Source: Brachypodius melanocephalos (lineage: Eukaryota > Chordata > Aves > Passeriformes > Pycnonotidae). Taken from it: DNA of 64,000 nucleotides. The stretch covers positions 15,095 through 79,094 of the forward strand of contig VZSR01000478.1 of the NCBI GenBank assembly GCA_013398615.1, written 5' to 3'. The position numbers and the translations under genes were made by a program. The notes below the pieces were generated by a model. That model was not told where the DNA came from. It searched no databases and was given only the letters and a program-made list of their open reading frames with translations. Positions 52,111-64,000 of this stretch are shown in pieces. Each line of letters begins with the position of its first letter. Position 1 is the first letter of the stretch.

Positions 52111-55099
52111 TACAGTGAAGGTGTTTTCTTTCCTAAATGGGGAGTGGCAATGTCCCTATCCATGCAAGAAGCTTCTCACCCCTGCCCAGCTGGGGCTTCT
52201 GTGTGTTTTCCAGGAGGGAAACAGAGGCAAGAAAGCACAGAAAAGACAACTCCAGTGAGACTGGAAACCTCTGAAGCTTGACTTTTAAAAGGCAACAGGA
52301 TCTCATCCCACAGCTGGCACAGCCCCGTGTGCAACAGAGATTTTCTGCTACAAGGGATGGATCATTTCAGCCCGGTGTGGACACCAGACATTTGACAGGC
52401 ACATAAATAAGGCCTATTTTTATTTCACAGAACAGCTTCCTGATTTCCTGTCACCACTCACGTCTCAGCACACAAAACCCCCAAGTAAACCAAGGAAGGA
52501 GATATTTTATTCATGAGTACAAAGCCCAGCTGAATTCTGAGAAAGCTTATTGTTGCTTTTGAGGTGTCTCCTGTCCAGGCATGGAGCTGTGCAGTGCATC
52601 ACATGGAAAGTGTCACAAGCCCTCAGCACAACCAACTTGGCAGAAGATGCACAGGGAATGGCCAGTGCTTGAGAAGAGGCTTCTGTGACCCATTGTCAGG
52701 CTGGAATCTGGTCCCAGCTCTATTTTGTGTATTCTAGCTGCTTAATCCAATTACAAGAAGTGACCAGCTAAGGATTAGATGAGACGGAAGCCAAGGAAGT
52801 GACTTTGGCCCACGCCTCAGCTGACAGATGCCAAGTTACACAGTACAAGTCCCTTGGTAAACCTGGATTTATTTCTGCAGCAGTTCTCTTCAGCCATTGC
52901 AAATGAACAACTGGATGGCATCTTCAGCTCAGGAGTTTTGCCCTCAAGACTGTCAAAACACAGCTAAACTCAGACCTACCTCCTGCTTCATTAAACTGTG
53001 GTGCTGACCTAAGCAAGCCACAGAAAATCTGCTCCTGAATTTGTCCTTGCTTTTCCAAGTGATACTGGGAACATTGCTTGAATGTGGAAAGTCAGAAATG
53101 TGGATTCATTGCCTGTTCAATATTTACCTGTGAAACACTCCCCAGTGTCACAACAGCAAATGTTCCAATAGTATCAGCACGTGGAAAGGTCGGTGACATG
53201 GAGCTGGCAGCAGGAGGCTGACTGAGTGCAGAGCCACAAGAACCAGCACCCCGAGGGCACCAATTGTCTGTCCCTAACTGCCCCGAGCAGCCCCCACCTG
53301 CAGCCCTGTCCAGAGGGTCCCGTTCAGCTCCATGCCTGGCACCCAGTCCTGACCTGAGCTGGAAGGCAGGTCACCCCTTGGACGCATCTGCAGCCTTGCC
53401 TACAGCCCCAGTTCGTCGTGATCCTGCTCCATCCCCTCCCTTGGGCTGGGGCTTTCCATACACCCTTTTACCTGCACCCAGCTCTGTTGCTGCATCCCCC
53501 TGGGCCTGAGGAAAAGGTTTCAAATGGCAAAGCCTAGCCCTGGCTGTGGTTCTGGGGGTGTTGGAGGCATTTTGTCACTGTCCCAGCAGATGGATTGCTG
53601 GGGACACTGGCAACTGTATTCAGCAGTCTGAAGCACCTCAAGTGCTCAGAAGTTTCACAGGCACAGCTCACAGGCACACCACCAGTGGAGACAGCCTTCA
53701 AGGAAGTTAGGCTTCCAAAGGACAGGAAAGAGGTTTCACTTCCAAATTCCCCCTGTGGCCATGTCAGAGCAAGTGGCAGGGCCCTGGCCAACATCTGGAG
53801 CTCCAACAATGGGCTGCAGGACAGCTCCTTGGAAACTGGACTTGTCTGAACTGCACATGGAATTGTTTGTAAGCACCACATCAATGCCATGCAGACAGAA
53901 TAAACCCGTTGGTTTGGTAATAGGGAGATTGAGTATATATTTCAGTCTCTTGCCTAGATATATGCCACCTCTGCAAGCTGAAAGGAGAAGCAGGCAATGA
54001 ATATTTTGACAAATATTCTAAAAATTGTACCAACACAAGCTAATGGAATGCACAGATAGGAAAAAACCCACGTACTTTGCATTATTACTTTCTTAAGAAT
54101 GAGCCCAAAAGGCCCACAGATTGCTAGCTGAACTTTTTGGAATAGTGTTACTTAAATTAAATGCTCCAGTCCCAGTTCTGGTTTATATATATTTAACTCT
54201 CCCTTCCCGCACAGACTTCGTATTTTAACAAACAACTGATTACTTCAATGGATTATTCTCCCTTTAAAGATAGCACTTCTGGGGCAGGTCACTGTTTGGC
54301 AATCTTCTAGCTTAAAAAAAGCCACCAGCCACCAGCTCCCCACCTTGTTTTTCCGATTTGGCTGAAGGTGGAGCTGTCTGGGTGCATGAGCTGCCTCGCC
54401 TGTGAAAGCAGATGGCATTTTCCTTCCGCAGCTAGGACAAAGGCATTCCCAGAGCAATTCAAACCCTTCCACACTGCCATCCTCTGGCAAAATATGCATA
54501 CAATATTAATGACAGTTATTTTTGTCCTGTGGCACATTCAGTCCTAGAAGAATAGTAGGAATCTTTTCCTAGTTCCTGAAGAATCTTTACTGGAAAAGAT
54601 CCAGTAAGGCTGATCAAAATAGAAAGGAGAGGGGTGTTTCCCCCCCAGTCCAAGTGCAGCTTTCTTGTATTACTTCTGCAAAGATGAATACATAGTTATC
54701 CATAAAGGTATCACATTGTAACAGGATGTTTAAGGACAATAGTATTACAATACACGTTTTGCAAGTTCGGAAGCTACAGGAAGGAAAAAAAAAGTCAAAG
54801 CAGACTTAATACAGAAAGGAGTTTGCTCTTGGAATGTCTGCCCAGAGTCAGATGCTGATTCTGTCTGTGGACTGTCCAGTACAAGAATGACAAAACTCAG
54901 CTGGTACCTGCTGAATTTGCAATTGATTTTGGCACTGGCGTGGTTACCTAAAACACCTGGACTCAAACAAGATCCTGGCACTGCTGGCTGAATTTCCCAC
55001 CTCTAATCCAGGCTGCCAGCAGGAAGACTACCAGGTGGCAAACAAGGAAAGCAGTTCCTCAGTCACAGACAACAAGGCACCAGAGTTTGTGTCAATCCA
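52111..55099. other. Unique noncoding DNA
   Basis: No recognised gene or repeat. One minus-strand block at 54344-54431 has exon-like borders, described under findings. Confidence 0.5.
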
Positions 55100-55215
55100 G
55101 CTACAGCAAACATACTTGAACTCTTCCAGGGATGGGGCAGTCACAGCTTCTCTGGGCAACCTGTGCCAGGGCCTTCCCACCCTCACAGTCAATAATTTCT
55201 TCCTAATGTAAATCT
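55100..55215 (-). repeat. CR1 LINE 3' fragment
   Basis: It reads CTTCCAGGGATGGGGCAG, TCTCTGGGCAACCTGTGCCA and CTTCCCACCCTCACAG. Confidence 0.82.
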
Positions 55216-56995
55216 AAATCTGATGTAAATATTGCTGCAGAGCTCTCATGTTAAGAAATCTCACCTTCTTTAATGAAGATTAATTTATCCCAGGACTGTG
55301 TCCAGGCAATTCTCTCTGCTATAGACCTCAGCCATGAAATGAAAACAAAGCAAAGAAAATCAAACTGATCAGTGCCATGACTGTGTGCAGTGAGAATTGT
55401 AAAAGTGTCTCCCTTAGTGCCACCAGGCAAATAATTCTTGACAGAAAACAGCAAGCACTCACTGAGACCCCACCTAGAATTAAAAGCTGCAACACCTGCT
55501 GGGCTTTAAGTAACACACAGGAGGTACCAACCCAGGTGTTACAGAACAGCAGTGCATGAATTGGAGAGGATGTGGCCCAAAAAGCTGCTGCAGAGGTGTT
55601 GTGCAGTGATTGCTTTCTCCTCTGGGAACCACTCAGGGAAGCATGGACCCCCACACTTACATGGTACAGCACCCACTTACAAATTTAGCTGCATTCAAGA
55701 GCTAAGACCTTAATTTGGCATTTCAGACTGCTGCATTTGCTTTGGTAGTTTTCCTATTACTGTTGTGAATAGTGTCTGGGCTCCTACATAATTAACAGCA
55801 GCATAATGCCTACGAAGTGCTTCTAATTTGCTAAGCTGCCTTTTCATGCAAGTGAAAAAAATTTAAGCAGACATTAGCAAGCAAGAGGCAGAACCCCACA
55901 GACGTTGCTGGTGGAAGAATCTTGAGTTCCTGCCTTGAGCAAAAACCTGAAATGATGAAACTATCCACCAAAAAAATCTCATAAGTAAAACCCAACAGAT
56001 AGCAGGTGATTCCTTTGCATTGCAAGGGGGAGTCCATCCTCCTATGGTATGAGACCATGAATGTGGTCCAGCCTTCAGTTTTGAGACTGAGATACAGACA
56101 TGTGCCATTTCTTACAGAGTGAGCTACAGACACATGTCCTGTCGTTTTCTGCCCCACACAGGTCTCCCTGCTACTGTCCAGTGTCTAATACTGATCCAGG
56201 CCCTGGAGCAATTCCTGTTTCCCCAGATTAATGGAAAAACCTAACAGATTCAACCTCCCAGCCCCAGGGCAGTTCTCTCCTCCAAGTACTCCACACAAAA
56301 TCATCTTCTTACTCTCCTTGCTCCTGAATCCCTTTAATAAGCCATTTCCTTTTATCAGAATACTTTCTATCTTCTCTCTCTTTTTTTTTTTTTTTTTTTG
56401 ACCATCTCTTCTCCCTTCCCCTGCCCCTCCCCAGGTTTTTTTGACTGCCAGAAAAAGAAGTTCTCACAGAGCGCAGCTGCATTTCACTAAGGATTTGGAA
56501 TTCTGCAAGATGCCCCGGGTTGCTGTGGACAGCATACCAACCAAGCCTTTAAAAAGCAGAGGAGGAAGCACACACAGCCTCTACATCTCAAGTAATTCCC
56601 ACGTTCCTGTCAATATAGCTGATGCTTTGGTGCTGCAGCGATTTTCCCTGAGCCTCGGAGTGGGAAGCAGGCACTGCTGAGCGTTTATCTTTTGGCAAGT
56701 GCTCGTTCCCTCTTTTTAACTTCCCTGATAACAAGTACGGTGTTTATAGCAAACGTTCTCACTGAAGAATGCAGCTTACACCCGAGGTCAGGCTCGGGGA
56801 GATGTTCACTAGCCCAGCTGAAGGGATGTGCAGCAGGTATTTGTGCCTTTGTTCTTCTCTAGTATCTAAGCAGGAAGATGTAAGTGTGTAGGTTTTTAGA
56901 AGGTTTAATATTGTTCCCTAAGAAAATAAGTTTTACCTGAACACCCTACCTCCTTCCTCCTATTTTCCATTAGCTCCTAATGCTGAGCACATCAT
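55216..56995. other. Unique noncoding DNA with pyrimidine tract
   Basis: A run of 19 T (56381-56399) continues as a pyrimidine-rich stretch ending CCCCTCCCCAG at 56433, acceptor-like. No gene recognised. Confidence 0.5.
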
Positions 56996-56999
56996 CGTG

Positions 57000-57195
57000 T
57001 AATCACAGAATGGGTTGGGTTGGAAGGGACCTTAAAACTCATCTCATNNNNNNNNNNNNNNNNNNNNNNNNNNNNNNNNNNNNNNNNNNNNNNNNNNNNN
57101 NNNNNNNNNNNNNNNNNNNNNNNNNNNNNNNNNNNNNNNNNNNNNNNGCCAGGGATCCAGGGGCAGCCACAGCTGCTCTGGGCAACCTGGTGTAA
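57000..57195 (-). repeat. CR1 LINE 3' fragment interrupted by an N gap
   Basis: CACAGAATGGGTTGGGTTGG lies left of the gap and GCCAGGGATCCAGGGGCAGC right of it, both in the minus CR1 order. Confidence 0.9.
57048..57147. other. Assembly gap, 100 N
   Basis: Exactly 100 N inside a CR1 copy. Confidence 0.99.
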
Positions 57196-59254
57196 TCCTC
57201 ATGCAGCTTTGGTTGGTTCGGGTCAGGGGTCCTGGTTGTGCCCTCTCCCTGTTCCTCGTTCAACCCCAGCACAGCTCAGCAACAGCCCAAACAGCCCAGT
57301 CTTACCAACACTGCATCAGGCACAAATCCAAACCATCCAGGCTGCTGTGAGGAAAATGGACTCCATCCCATCCACACTAGAACAGCAAGACAGGCATCAT
57401 TACCATCCTGTTATAGCCTTTAAAGAAACACAACCTGTTCCCACCATTGTGTTTATATTCAATCCCTGAACTTTCCAAATGACTATTGGTACAACAATCT
57501 GAAAAAAAAAATCCAGTTCAGAATAAAATTATTTAAAAGAAAAAAATCACTACTAATTTTTAGCATTGATTTTTCAAGCTCCTTGCAGCTGCTCGTTCCC
57601 CTGCATGTCAGTGTTTTTGTCTTGTCCCTTTGGGAATGAGACTGTTCCTTAAAGGACTGACACAGCAGCAGGGACCAGCAAGAGTCAGTCCCTTCCTCAC
57701 CTGAGGGAGGTCAGTAACCAGAAAAGAATGAGCATTTGGTGCCCTGAGCAGCCCCACCTGGCAGCTCCACCCACAGAGCAGGATCTCCACTCCCACCAGG
57801 ACAGTCCTGGCCTGAGTTACTGCAGAGGAGTGTGCCAGGAGTGTCTCCAGCACATCTGCAGGAACTGATGGACTCACACTGTCTCTCCACCTCCAGCCCT
57901 CTGGTGCAGCAAGCCAACGAAATCCCTGGAGCAGGGCTCCTCCTGGCTGGAATCAGCTGGCAGGCAACGTGCCAGCCCAGCAGGGATTTACCTCGATGCC
58001 TTCCCATGCCGTTAATGGAAGGGCTGTGCCAGGAATGCCCCCAACGCATTCAGCAGAAGCTTCTCTGGCAGCAGGCAACAAAGGAAGGGCTTTCAAGCAC
58101 TACAGGGAAGCAGGGCCCACTTCAACGGGACTGCTTCACCCTCTAATCTGATCTTAAGAGCTCTTTAACTACACACCCTTCTTTTCTCCAGCATCTTCAA
58201 TACTCCTCTGCACTACAGACCAAACCTAAGCCAAATTAACTTCTGGTACCAGTGGCCACAAACCCGTCCTCCTTCAAACAGCATCACTTTTCAATGTGCT
58301 CACCTCTGTTCCTCAGCAGCTTTGGGTGAATATCCATTTCTATGTCCCTCTTGGCTTTAATATAGGTGACTGTGCACATTTGAAGCAAGACCACTGCTTA
58401 GCACTCGCTCCTGGGAAGTGGATGAAAGGACAAGCAGCATGTGACAGATACTTCTCAGTCACCTCACACATTGCTGGGATACTGCAGTGGTAACACAGCC
58501 CAGGAATGCATGAAACAAGCAGCTTTGCTGTTCATTTCCTTTCCAAGCTGCAGGAGAGACGTCGGCATCTCCAGGACTTCGCTGTGTCCCTGCAGCAAAG
58601 CTTGTCACCAGGGACCAGCGATTACAGTGAGGATGTGTCCCCAAAGTGGGGATGTGTCTTCAGCCACCGCATTCGTCACCCATCGTGCACGGCACCAAAT
58701 GTTCAAGCAGGTAATTAGGTCACAATCTTCGACACGGCAGGGAAAACAATCCCCGTCCCCTGCCGAGCTACAGGCTTCCTCAGCCAAACACTCCTGAGCC
58801 CTTAATTACTGTTTCAAAGTGCTGAGGGCACAGGTTTCGCTGCTCCCCCCCAGGCTGGGAAGTGCTGGCATACCTTTTTTCACCATTAAGTGTCTACATT
58901 TGCAAACAAATCCCGGGCAGAGCTCGGCTCCTGCTGTTTGCTGGCTTGCACTGGAGCCAGGCGGATGAACCGAAGGGAATTAGCGCCCGGGTTTAACAAA
59001 GCCCAGCTACAAAGCAGCTGACACGGGGCTGTCAGCACGCTCGGCAGGCTGCAGAGGGAGGGAACGAGGTTATTCCTGTCCCATGGAACACGTACTGCGG
59101 ACAGACCTGAGTGAGGGCTGGAGACACAGAGAGGATTACAGCTGAAGGGAGGCTGGCACCACAGCTAGGGAGCAGCCTGGACCTTCCAGCCGTGCTCCAT
59201 CACAACAGCACAGCTCAGCATCTGAGAGCTGTTCCATTTGTGTCCATGATCTTG
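57196..59254. other. Unique noncoding DNA
   Basis: No recognised gene or repeat. Confidence 0.5.
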
Positions 59255-59525
59255 TGCCTGTAGAATTCCAGAATCCCAGAATGGTTTGGGTTGGGTGGGA
59301 CTTTAAAGCTGATCTTGTTCCAAACCCTGCCATGGGCAGGGACGCCTTCCACTGTCCCAAGCTGCTCCAAGCCCCAATGCCCAACCTGACCTTGGGCACT
59401 GCCAGGGATCCAGGGGCAACCACAGCTGCTCTGGGCACTCTGTGCCAAGGTCTCCCTACCCTGCCAGGGAACAATTCCTTCCCAATATCCCATCCAGCCC
59501 TGCCCTCTGTTACTTTAAAAGCATT
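59255..59525 (-). repeat. CR1 LINE 3' fragment
   Basis: It reads CCAGAATCCCAGAATGG, CCAAACCCTGCCATGGGCAG and CCCAATATCCCATCCAGCCC. Confidence 0.92.
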
Positions 59526-60163
59526 GCCCAGTGTGCTGTCACCATCTGCCCACCTCTTTTGAAAACATTAAAAGTTGAAACCTCTCGCTTACATTCCAAG
59601 CTTCCAAAGTAGATGATGCTTTTAAGCCCAGATCTGGTGCCTGTGTGCATCTATAGAAATGGGAATTTAAAACCTGTGCTGTTCTGCCATCCATCCAGTT
59701 TCCTCCTCAGAGCAGGACATAGCACTGATGTGGAAGCTCAGAAATCCAAGCCCCTCCAGGTGCAACAGATGTTTAATTTTCTGCTAATTGACTTTGTGCT
59801 CACTTTCTCCTACCTGAGGGGTCTGGCAACCTAGAAGGGCTGAGGATTGAGTACTTGTGATCATCAAGCTTCCAACGTCATTGACCCCACCAAAGTCAAG
59901 AGGCAGAGGACATTCCCAGCCAAACAGGGTGTCTCAGTCTGGAAAGAAGAGCTCTCTCTCTCTCTCAGGCTGTAACAGAGCCCAGCACATTCTGGGCAGT
60001 TGTTTGCTCACACACCATCTCATCCCAGAGTCAGCTCAAATTCCTCGTCCAGATCAGTCTGTGCTTGTTCTTTCCTTGTTTGCTTCACAGTTGCCATTGT
60101 TTGTTTTCCTTCCCTGAGTCCCTGCTGTTTCAGCCAATCTTTTCAAGGCTTTTGGTAAATGTT

Positions 60164-60265
60164 GTCACAGAATCTTTAAGTCACTAAGGTTGGAAAACAG
60201 CCCTAAGATTATCAAGTCCATGCTTTGAGGAGCAGCAAGTCATCACCTATGCCAAGGTGTTTACT
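60164..60265 (-). repeat. CR1 LINE fragment, old subfamily
   Basis: GTCACAGAATCTTTAAGTCA and TAAGGTTGGAAAACAGCCCT, then a decayed AAGATTATCAAGTCCA block. Confidence 0.65.
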
Positions 60266-62384
60266 GCTTGAATTCAGAAGCATTGCCAGAAGCCACTCCA
60301 CCAAGTTCTTCACTTGACAAAGATGTTTTCTTCTCCACTGAGATCAGCCTACGTTTTCTGATCCAGAACATAACACTCACCTAGAAGATGTCTTACTTTC
60401 CAGGTACCAAATCCTGAGTCAGGGCTGTTTAGCCCTGAAGGAGAACCAACCCTTTTATGTCTCCACCTGCTGTGCCTCTGGTGTCCCCGTGTACCACCAG
60501 AGCAGATTTTGCCAGGCAGGCCTCCTTGGCTTCCCTTATCCTCTGCCTTCCCTGCAAATCCAATTACATTTTTTTTTGCCTATCCCAGGAACCCCAAATG
60601 AAAGCCATGATGAATTTGTATGAGCAGCACTCTGAATTTCTTTCCAGTCCTTTGTTTTATTCTCAGCCTTTTGGAGGACATGCCCATAGCTGTGCCACCA
60701 GATGCACACCACTGGCCAAACAGCTCATCCAGCTGGCAGCAGGGGCTCCCTCCTCACAGCTCCCCAAGAGCAGGAGGGAAGAGCAAGAACATTTCAAGCT
60801 CCTTCCACTACAGCACTAACTGCTCTAATGCTAGGCTTTCACACTTGATAAGAGATGGGAATCCTCCTCCGAATGCAGGGCAGGGAGCTCCCCAGCACTT
60901 CAGCTGTGAGCTCAGAAAAGCAGCTTACCTGGAGGAGCAAAAGGCAGAGCCTGAACTGGAGGCAAATTGTCATTTTGTTGTTCTCATAGCCACTAAAATC
61001 TAAACCTGATGGAGGACAGCACAGCAGAGCAGTGCCCCAGCTCCTCCAGAATGCCACTGACTCGAGTTACTCCATTCAAAGCAGTTATTTGTGCTTAGCA
61101 CACTTAGGCACTCTACTAGAGAGTGCCAAAACACACAAAAATTTTGGTAGAAGTGTTATATCAGAGTGCTCTGGCTGAAGTGAGGAGTTGAACTCCATGT
61201 ATTTTTCCACAGGACAAGAGACTAAGACTGACAATTTATTCCTGTTTACAGAAAAGGGATCCAGCTTAAATCCGAGGAACTGAATTAACTGACAGAGGCT
61301 GCAACAGATGCAGTTATGGCCTGTGCTGAAGCACAAACTCCATTGGGTATGATCACTGCTGAGCACAGCATGGCCAGGCAGTGCTACAGGGCTTGGGTTT
61401 CCCCTTTTTTCCCCCTCTCTTTCTACCTTTTTGTTTCCCTTCAGCCACTGATGCCAAAGTCCCACTGAACGCTCTCCTCCTTATCTGCAGGCTGAAGGAT
61501 TGTGTCCAGTGTATGTCAGGGAAAGGCCTCCAGGTCTAAGAGCAGATTAAAAGTCTCTTCTCTCTGGTTTGAGCACAGCACTACTCAGAGCTCACTCTTC
61601 CTACCTCCTTTATTACCCATTAGTACATGCACAACAAATGTCCAGTTTGGCCACCATCATTTATGACAGTTTGGGCCCATAGAAGTCAAAAAAGACGATT
61701 TATGCTTGCCTGGGTACAGAGGTTAAGGGATACAGTACTGAGCCCTACTCAAAATACATCTGACACAGGGCTTATAGTATTTTAGTCCTGAACTTCAAAT
61801 CTGAGCTGTGGCAGTGCTGTCCAAATCCTCCTAAGCCAGTTGGAAGTCAGTCTCTACATTTAGTAATGGGTTGGGAAGGGTTCACAAAATAGTGGCTGCA
61901 AGTTCAACAAAACAACACATATGGAGTTAAAATTAAAAAAAAAAAAGGCAAAAAACCAGATAATGACATCCCAACAGTGAGAGCTGATAGAGTTTAATAC
62001 TGTTTGTGCTGTTGAGAAGTGAGAGCCTCATCCTTTTTTTGTTGATCTGACGATTCTGATTCAAAATTCACTTAATGAATACAATTAATGAGACTGCTGG
62101 GCAGGCTGGATGTGGTTTGGTCAATACTTGCAACTTATATTTAAATAAAGTGCTCACACCCAGTTCTACAAACAGCTTGTTTGAGCCAATTTGAGCTCAT
62201 GCCTGTTAGCACACTGTCAGCTACAGAAACTTATTTGGTATTTAAACTAAAATGCTAAGAGCTGGCAGTTGGCTGGGGTGCAGCACCATGGAGCAGCTTC
62301 TCTTGCTGGATTCATCTGCTCATGGCAGTTATGGACACTTGTCACCAGTGGTGTCACCTGCTCAGAGCCAAGAGAACCACACCT
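60266..62384. other. Unique noncoding DNA
   Basis: Nothing recognised. Confidence 0.5.
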
Positions 62385-62850
62385 GTGAGGTGAGTCTGCT
62401 TCAGGAGGGCTCTCCTCAAAGCCCTTTGCCAGGACCTGGTCCAGCGCCACAGCCTGGGAGAGCTGGGGGTGTTCACCTGGGGAGGAGAAGTCTCCAGGGA
62501 GAGCTCAGAGCCCCTTCCAGGGCCTGAATGGCCTCCAGGAGAGCTGGAGAGGGACTGGGATCAAGGGATGGAGGGACAGGACACAGGGAATGGCTTCTCA
62601 CTGCCAGATGGCAGGGATGGATGGGAGACTGGGCAGGAATTGTTCCCTGTGAGGGTGAGGAGGCCCTGGCACAGGGTGCCCAGAGAAGCTGTGGCTGCCC
62701 CTGGACTTCTGGAAGTGTCCAAGGCCAGGCTGGACAGGGCTTGGAGCACCCTCGGATGGTGGGAGGTGTCCCTGCCTATGGTAGGGTTTGGAACAAGATG
62801 AGCTTTAAGGTTCCTTCCAACTCAAATCATTCTGGGATGCTGTGTGCACA
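62385..62850 (+). repeat. CR1 LINE 3' end
   Basis: It runs from CACAGCCTGGGAGAGCTGGG through GCACAGGGTGCCCAGAGAAG and AGGCCAGGCTGGACAGGGCT to CCTTCCAACTCAAATCATTC. Confidence 0.93.
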
Positions 62851-63147
62851 GCATGCAGTTACTGGACTATCTGATTAAAACACAGATACTTTCACTGACA
62901 AATCCTGTTCATCAGCTCATAAATTCTGCCTATTTCTTATTTTTATAAATCTCTTGTCTAGATGTATAGCTTAAAGGTAATGCTTTTTGTGGGAAAGATG
63001 AGCTCAAAATAAATCCCTTCATTCTCAGTTAAAGAAAGAAATATTTCCATAATTCTAATTGAGCTGCATTAACCTCAGATTTTAAACTGCTTCAGATCAC
63101 TATTCTTCCACAGGCATCTCACTGACACAGTTATCACCAGACTTCTC

Positions 63148-63235
63148 CATAGGATCACAGAATGCTTTGGATGGGAAGGGACCTTGTAAACCATTTAGTT
63201 CCAACTCCTGCACAGGAGGGACACCTTCCCCTTTT
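63148..63235 (-). repeat. CR1 LINE 3' fragment
   Basis: It reads TAGGATCACAGAATGCTTTG and GGGAAGGGACCTTGTAAACC, a short terminal fragment. Confidence 0.85.
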
Positions 63236-64000
63236 GTTTTCTGCCAGCCTGGAAGAATCCCTGCTTAGTTAAATTATATTGTTAATGTTTCCCCAAAAGG
63301 TTTTAACTAATTATTTTCAAGGGCAAGAGGAAACAAATAACAAAACCACTCTATTTTAGTGTCAGATATACACACCTCCTCCTTCAAAACCAACTCACCT
63401 CCAGGGAGCAAATCCCTGGGAATGGAGTGAGACCTAGTTTTCAAATCCACTCCATCAGCAGCTTGTGTTCTGAGCTCATAAAACAGAAACAGTTTTGGGG
63501 CAAAATAGATACTCAAGCTCCTTTTTAATGTTTCAATGATTTCCGAGTAACACTTGCAGACTCATCACCCGGGTGCCACATGAATTGCAAATGACTGGAG
63601 GAAGGTGAGGGGGGAGGAACAGAAATCCCAACTGTTTCAAAGGTGTTCAGCCTCAGTTCCCACTGAAGGCTTATAAAAGTCTTTTGCTTCAGCTGCACGT
63701 GACCTATTTGGCATATTTTGATATTTGGGAGCAGAATGGAGGTTTGAATTGGACACCAACACCTGAAAGAACACTGCAGGAACTTTTAAATACTAAGCAA
63801 GTGATCAAGCCAAAGGTTGTAACTGTGGAGATACAACTGCATCACTCCCATGTGGAAGGCATCCAGGAATGATTTCCCAAGGTCAGAAAGGTGCAATCCT
63901 GCAGCTGCACACTATTACACTGATATAAACTACTGCAACATGCAGTTAAGAGGAGTAGAGGTAAAAAGCAAGCTTTATTTCAGTGGGTTTATACCACTAT
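63236..64000. other. Unique noncoding DNA at the right edge
   Basis: Nothing recognised. Confidence 0.5.

Noticed and set aside
56433..56680. Plus-strand open frame after a strong pyrimidine tract and CAG
   Set aside because: Acceptor-like, but the following peptide matches no known family and there is no matching donor.

Overview
The window is vertebrate nuclear DNA from a bird, most likely a songbird or close relative. Dozens of CR1 LINE 3' ends in both orientations are scattered through it, and CR1 is the signature repeat of bird genomes. The one gene I can build, TRPM8, also reads as avian. Two runs of exactly 100 N (35456-35555 and 57048-57147) mark assembly gaps, and both lie inside CR1 copies.

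The left half, about 2.1-33.7 kb, holds the complete coding region of TRPM8 on the minus strand. TRPM8 is the cold- and menthol-activated cation channel. I resolved 24 coding exons from an ATG at 33690 to a TGA ending at 2641. All reading phases join exactly and give 1097 residues, against 1104 in human. Every intron is GT-AG except intron 9, which is GC-AG. Residues known to matter in TRPM8 (Ca2+/icilin site, menthol tyrosine, S4 arginine, PIP2-binding TRP-domain residues, FGQ filter, pore-loop cysteines and N-glycan site) are intact. The position equal to mammalian Gly805 is alanine, the state known to make chicken TRPM8 insensitive to icilin.

Intron 11 contains an antisense LTR-retrovirus fragment (about 17.97-19.38 kb). 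It has a TATA box, a polyadenylation signal and two tandem primer-binding-site-like motifs near its 3' end, one matching tRNA-His. This LTR ends within about six bases of the exon 11 splice donor and may supply part of it.

The right half, about 33.7-64 kb, lies upstream of TRPM8. I found no exon of a recognisable protein there. It is intergenic, or holds unseen noncoding 5' exons of TRPM8. It contains CR1 fragments (two with decayed reverse-transcriptase sequence), simple-sequence tracts and unique AT-rich DNA. In mammals SPP2 lies downstream of TRPM8, which here would be to the left, but I saw no SPP2 exon in the first 2 kb.

No bacterial features, operons, CRISPR arrays or convincing RNA genes are present.
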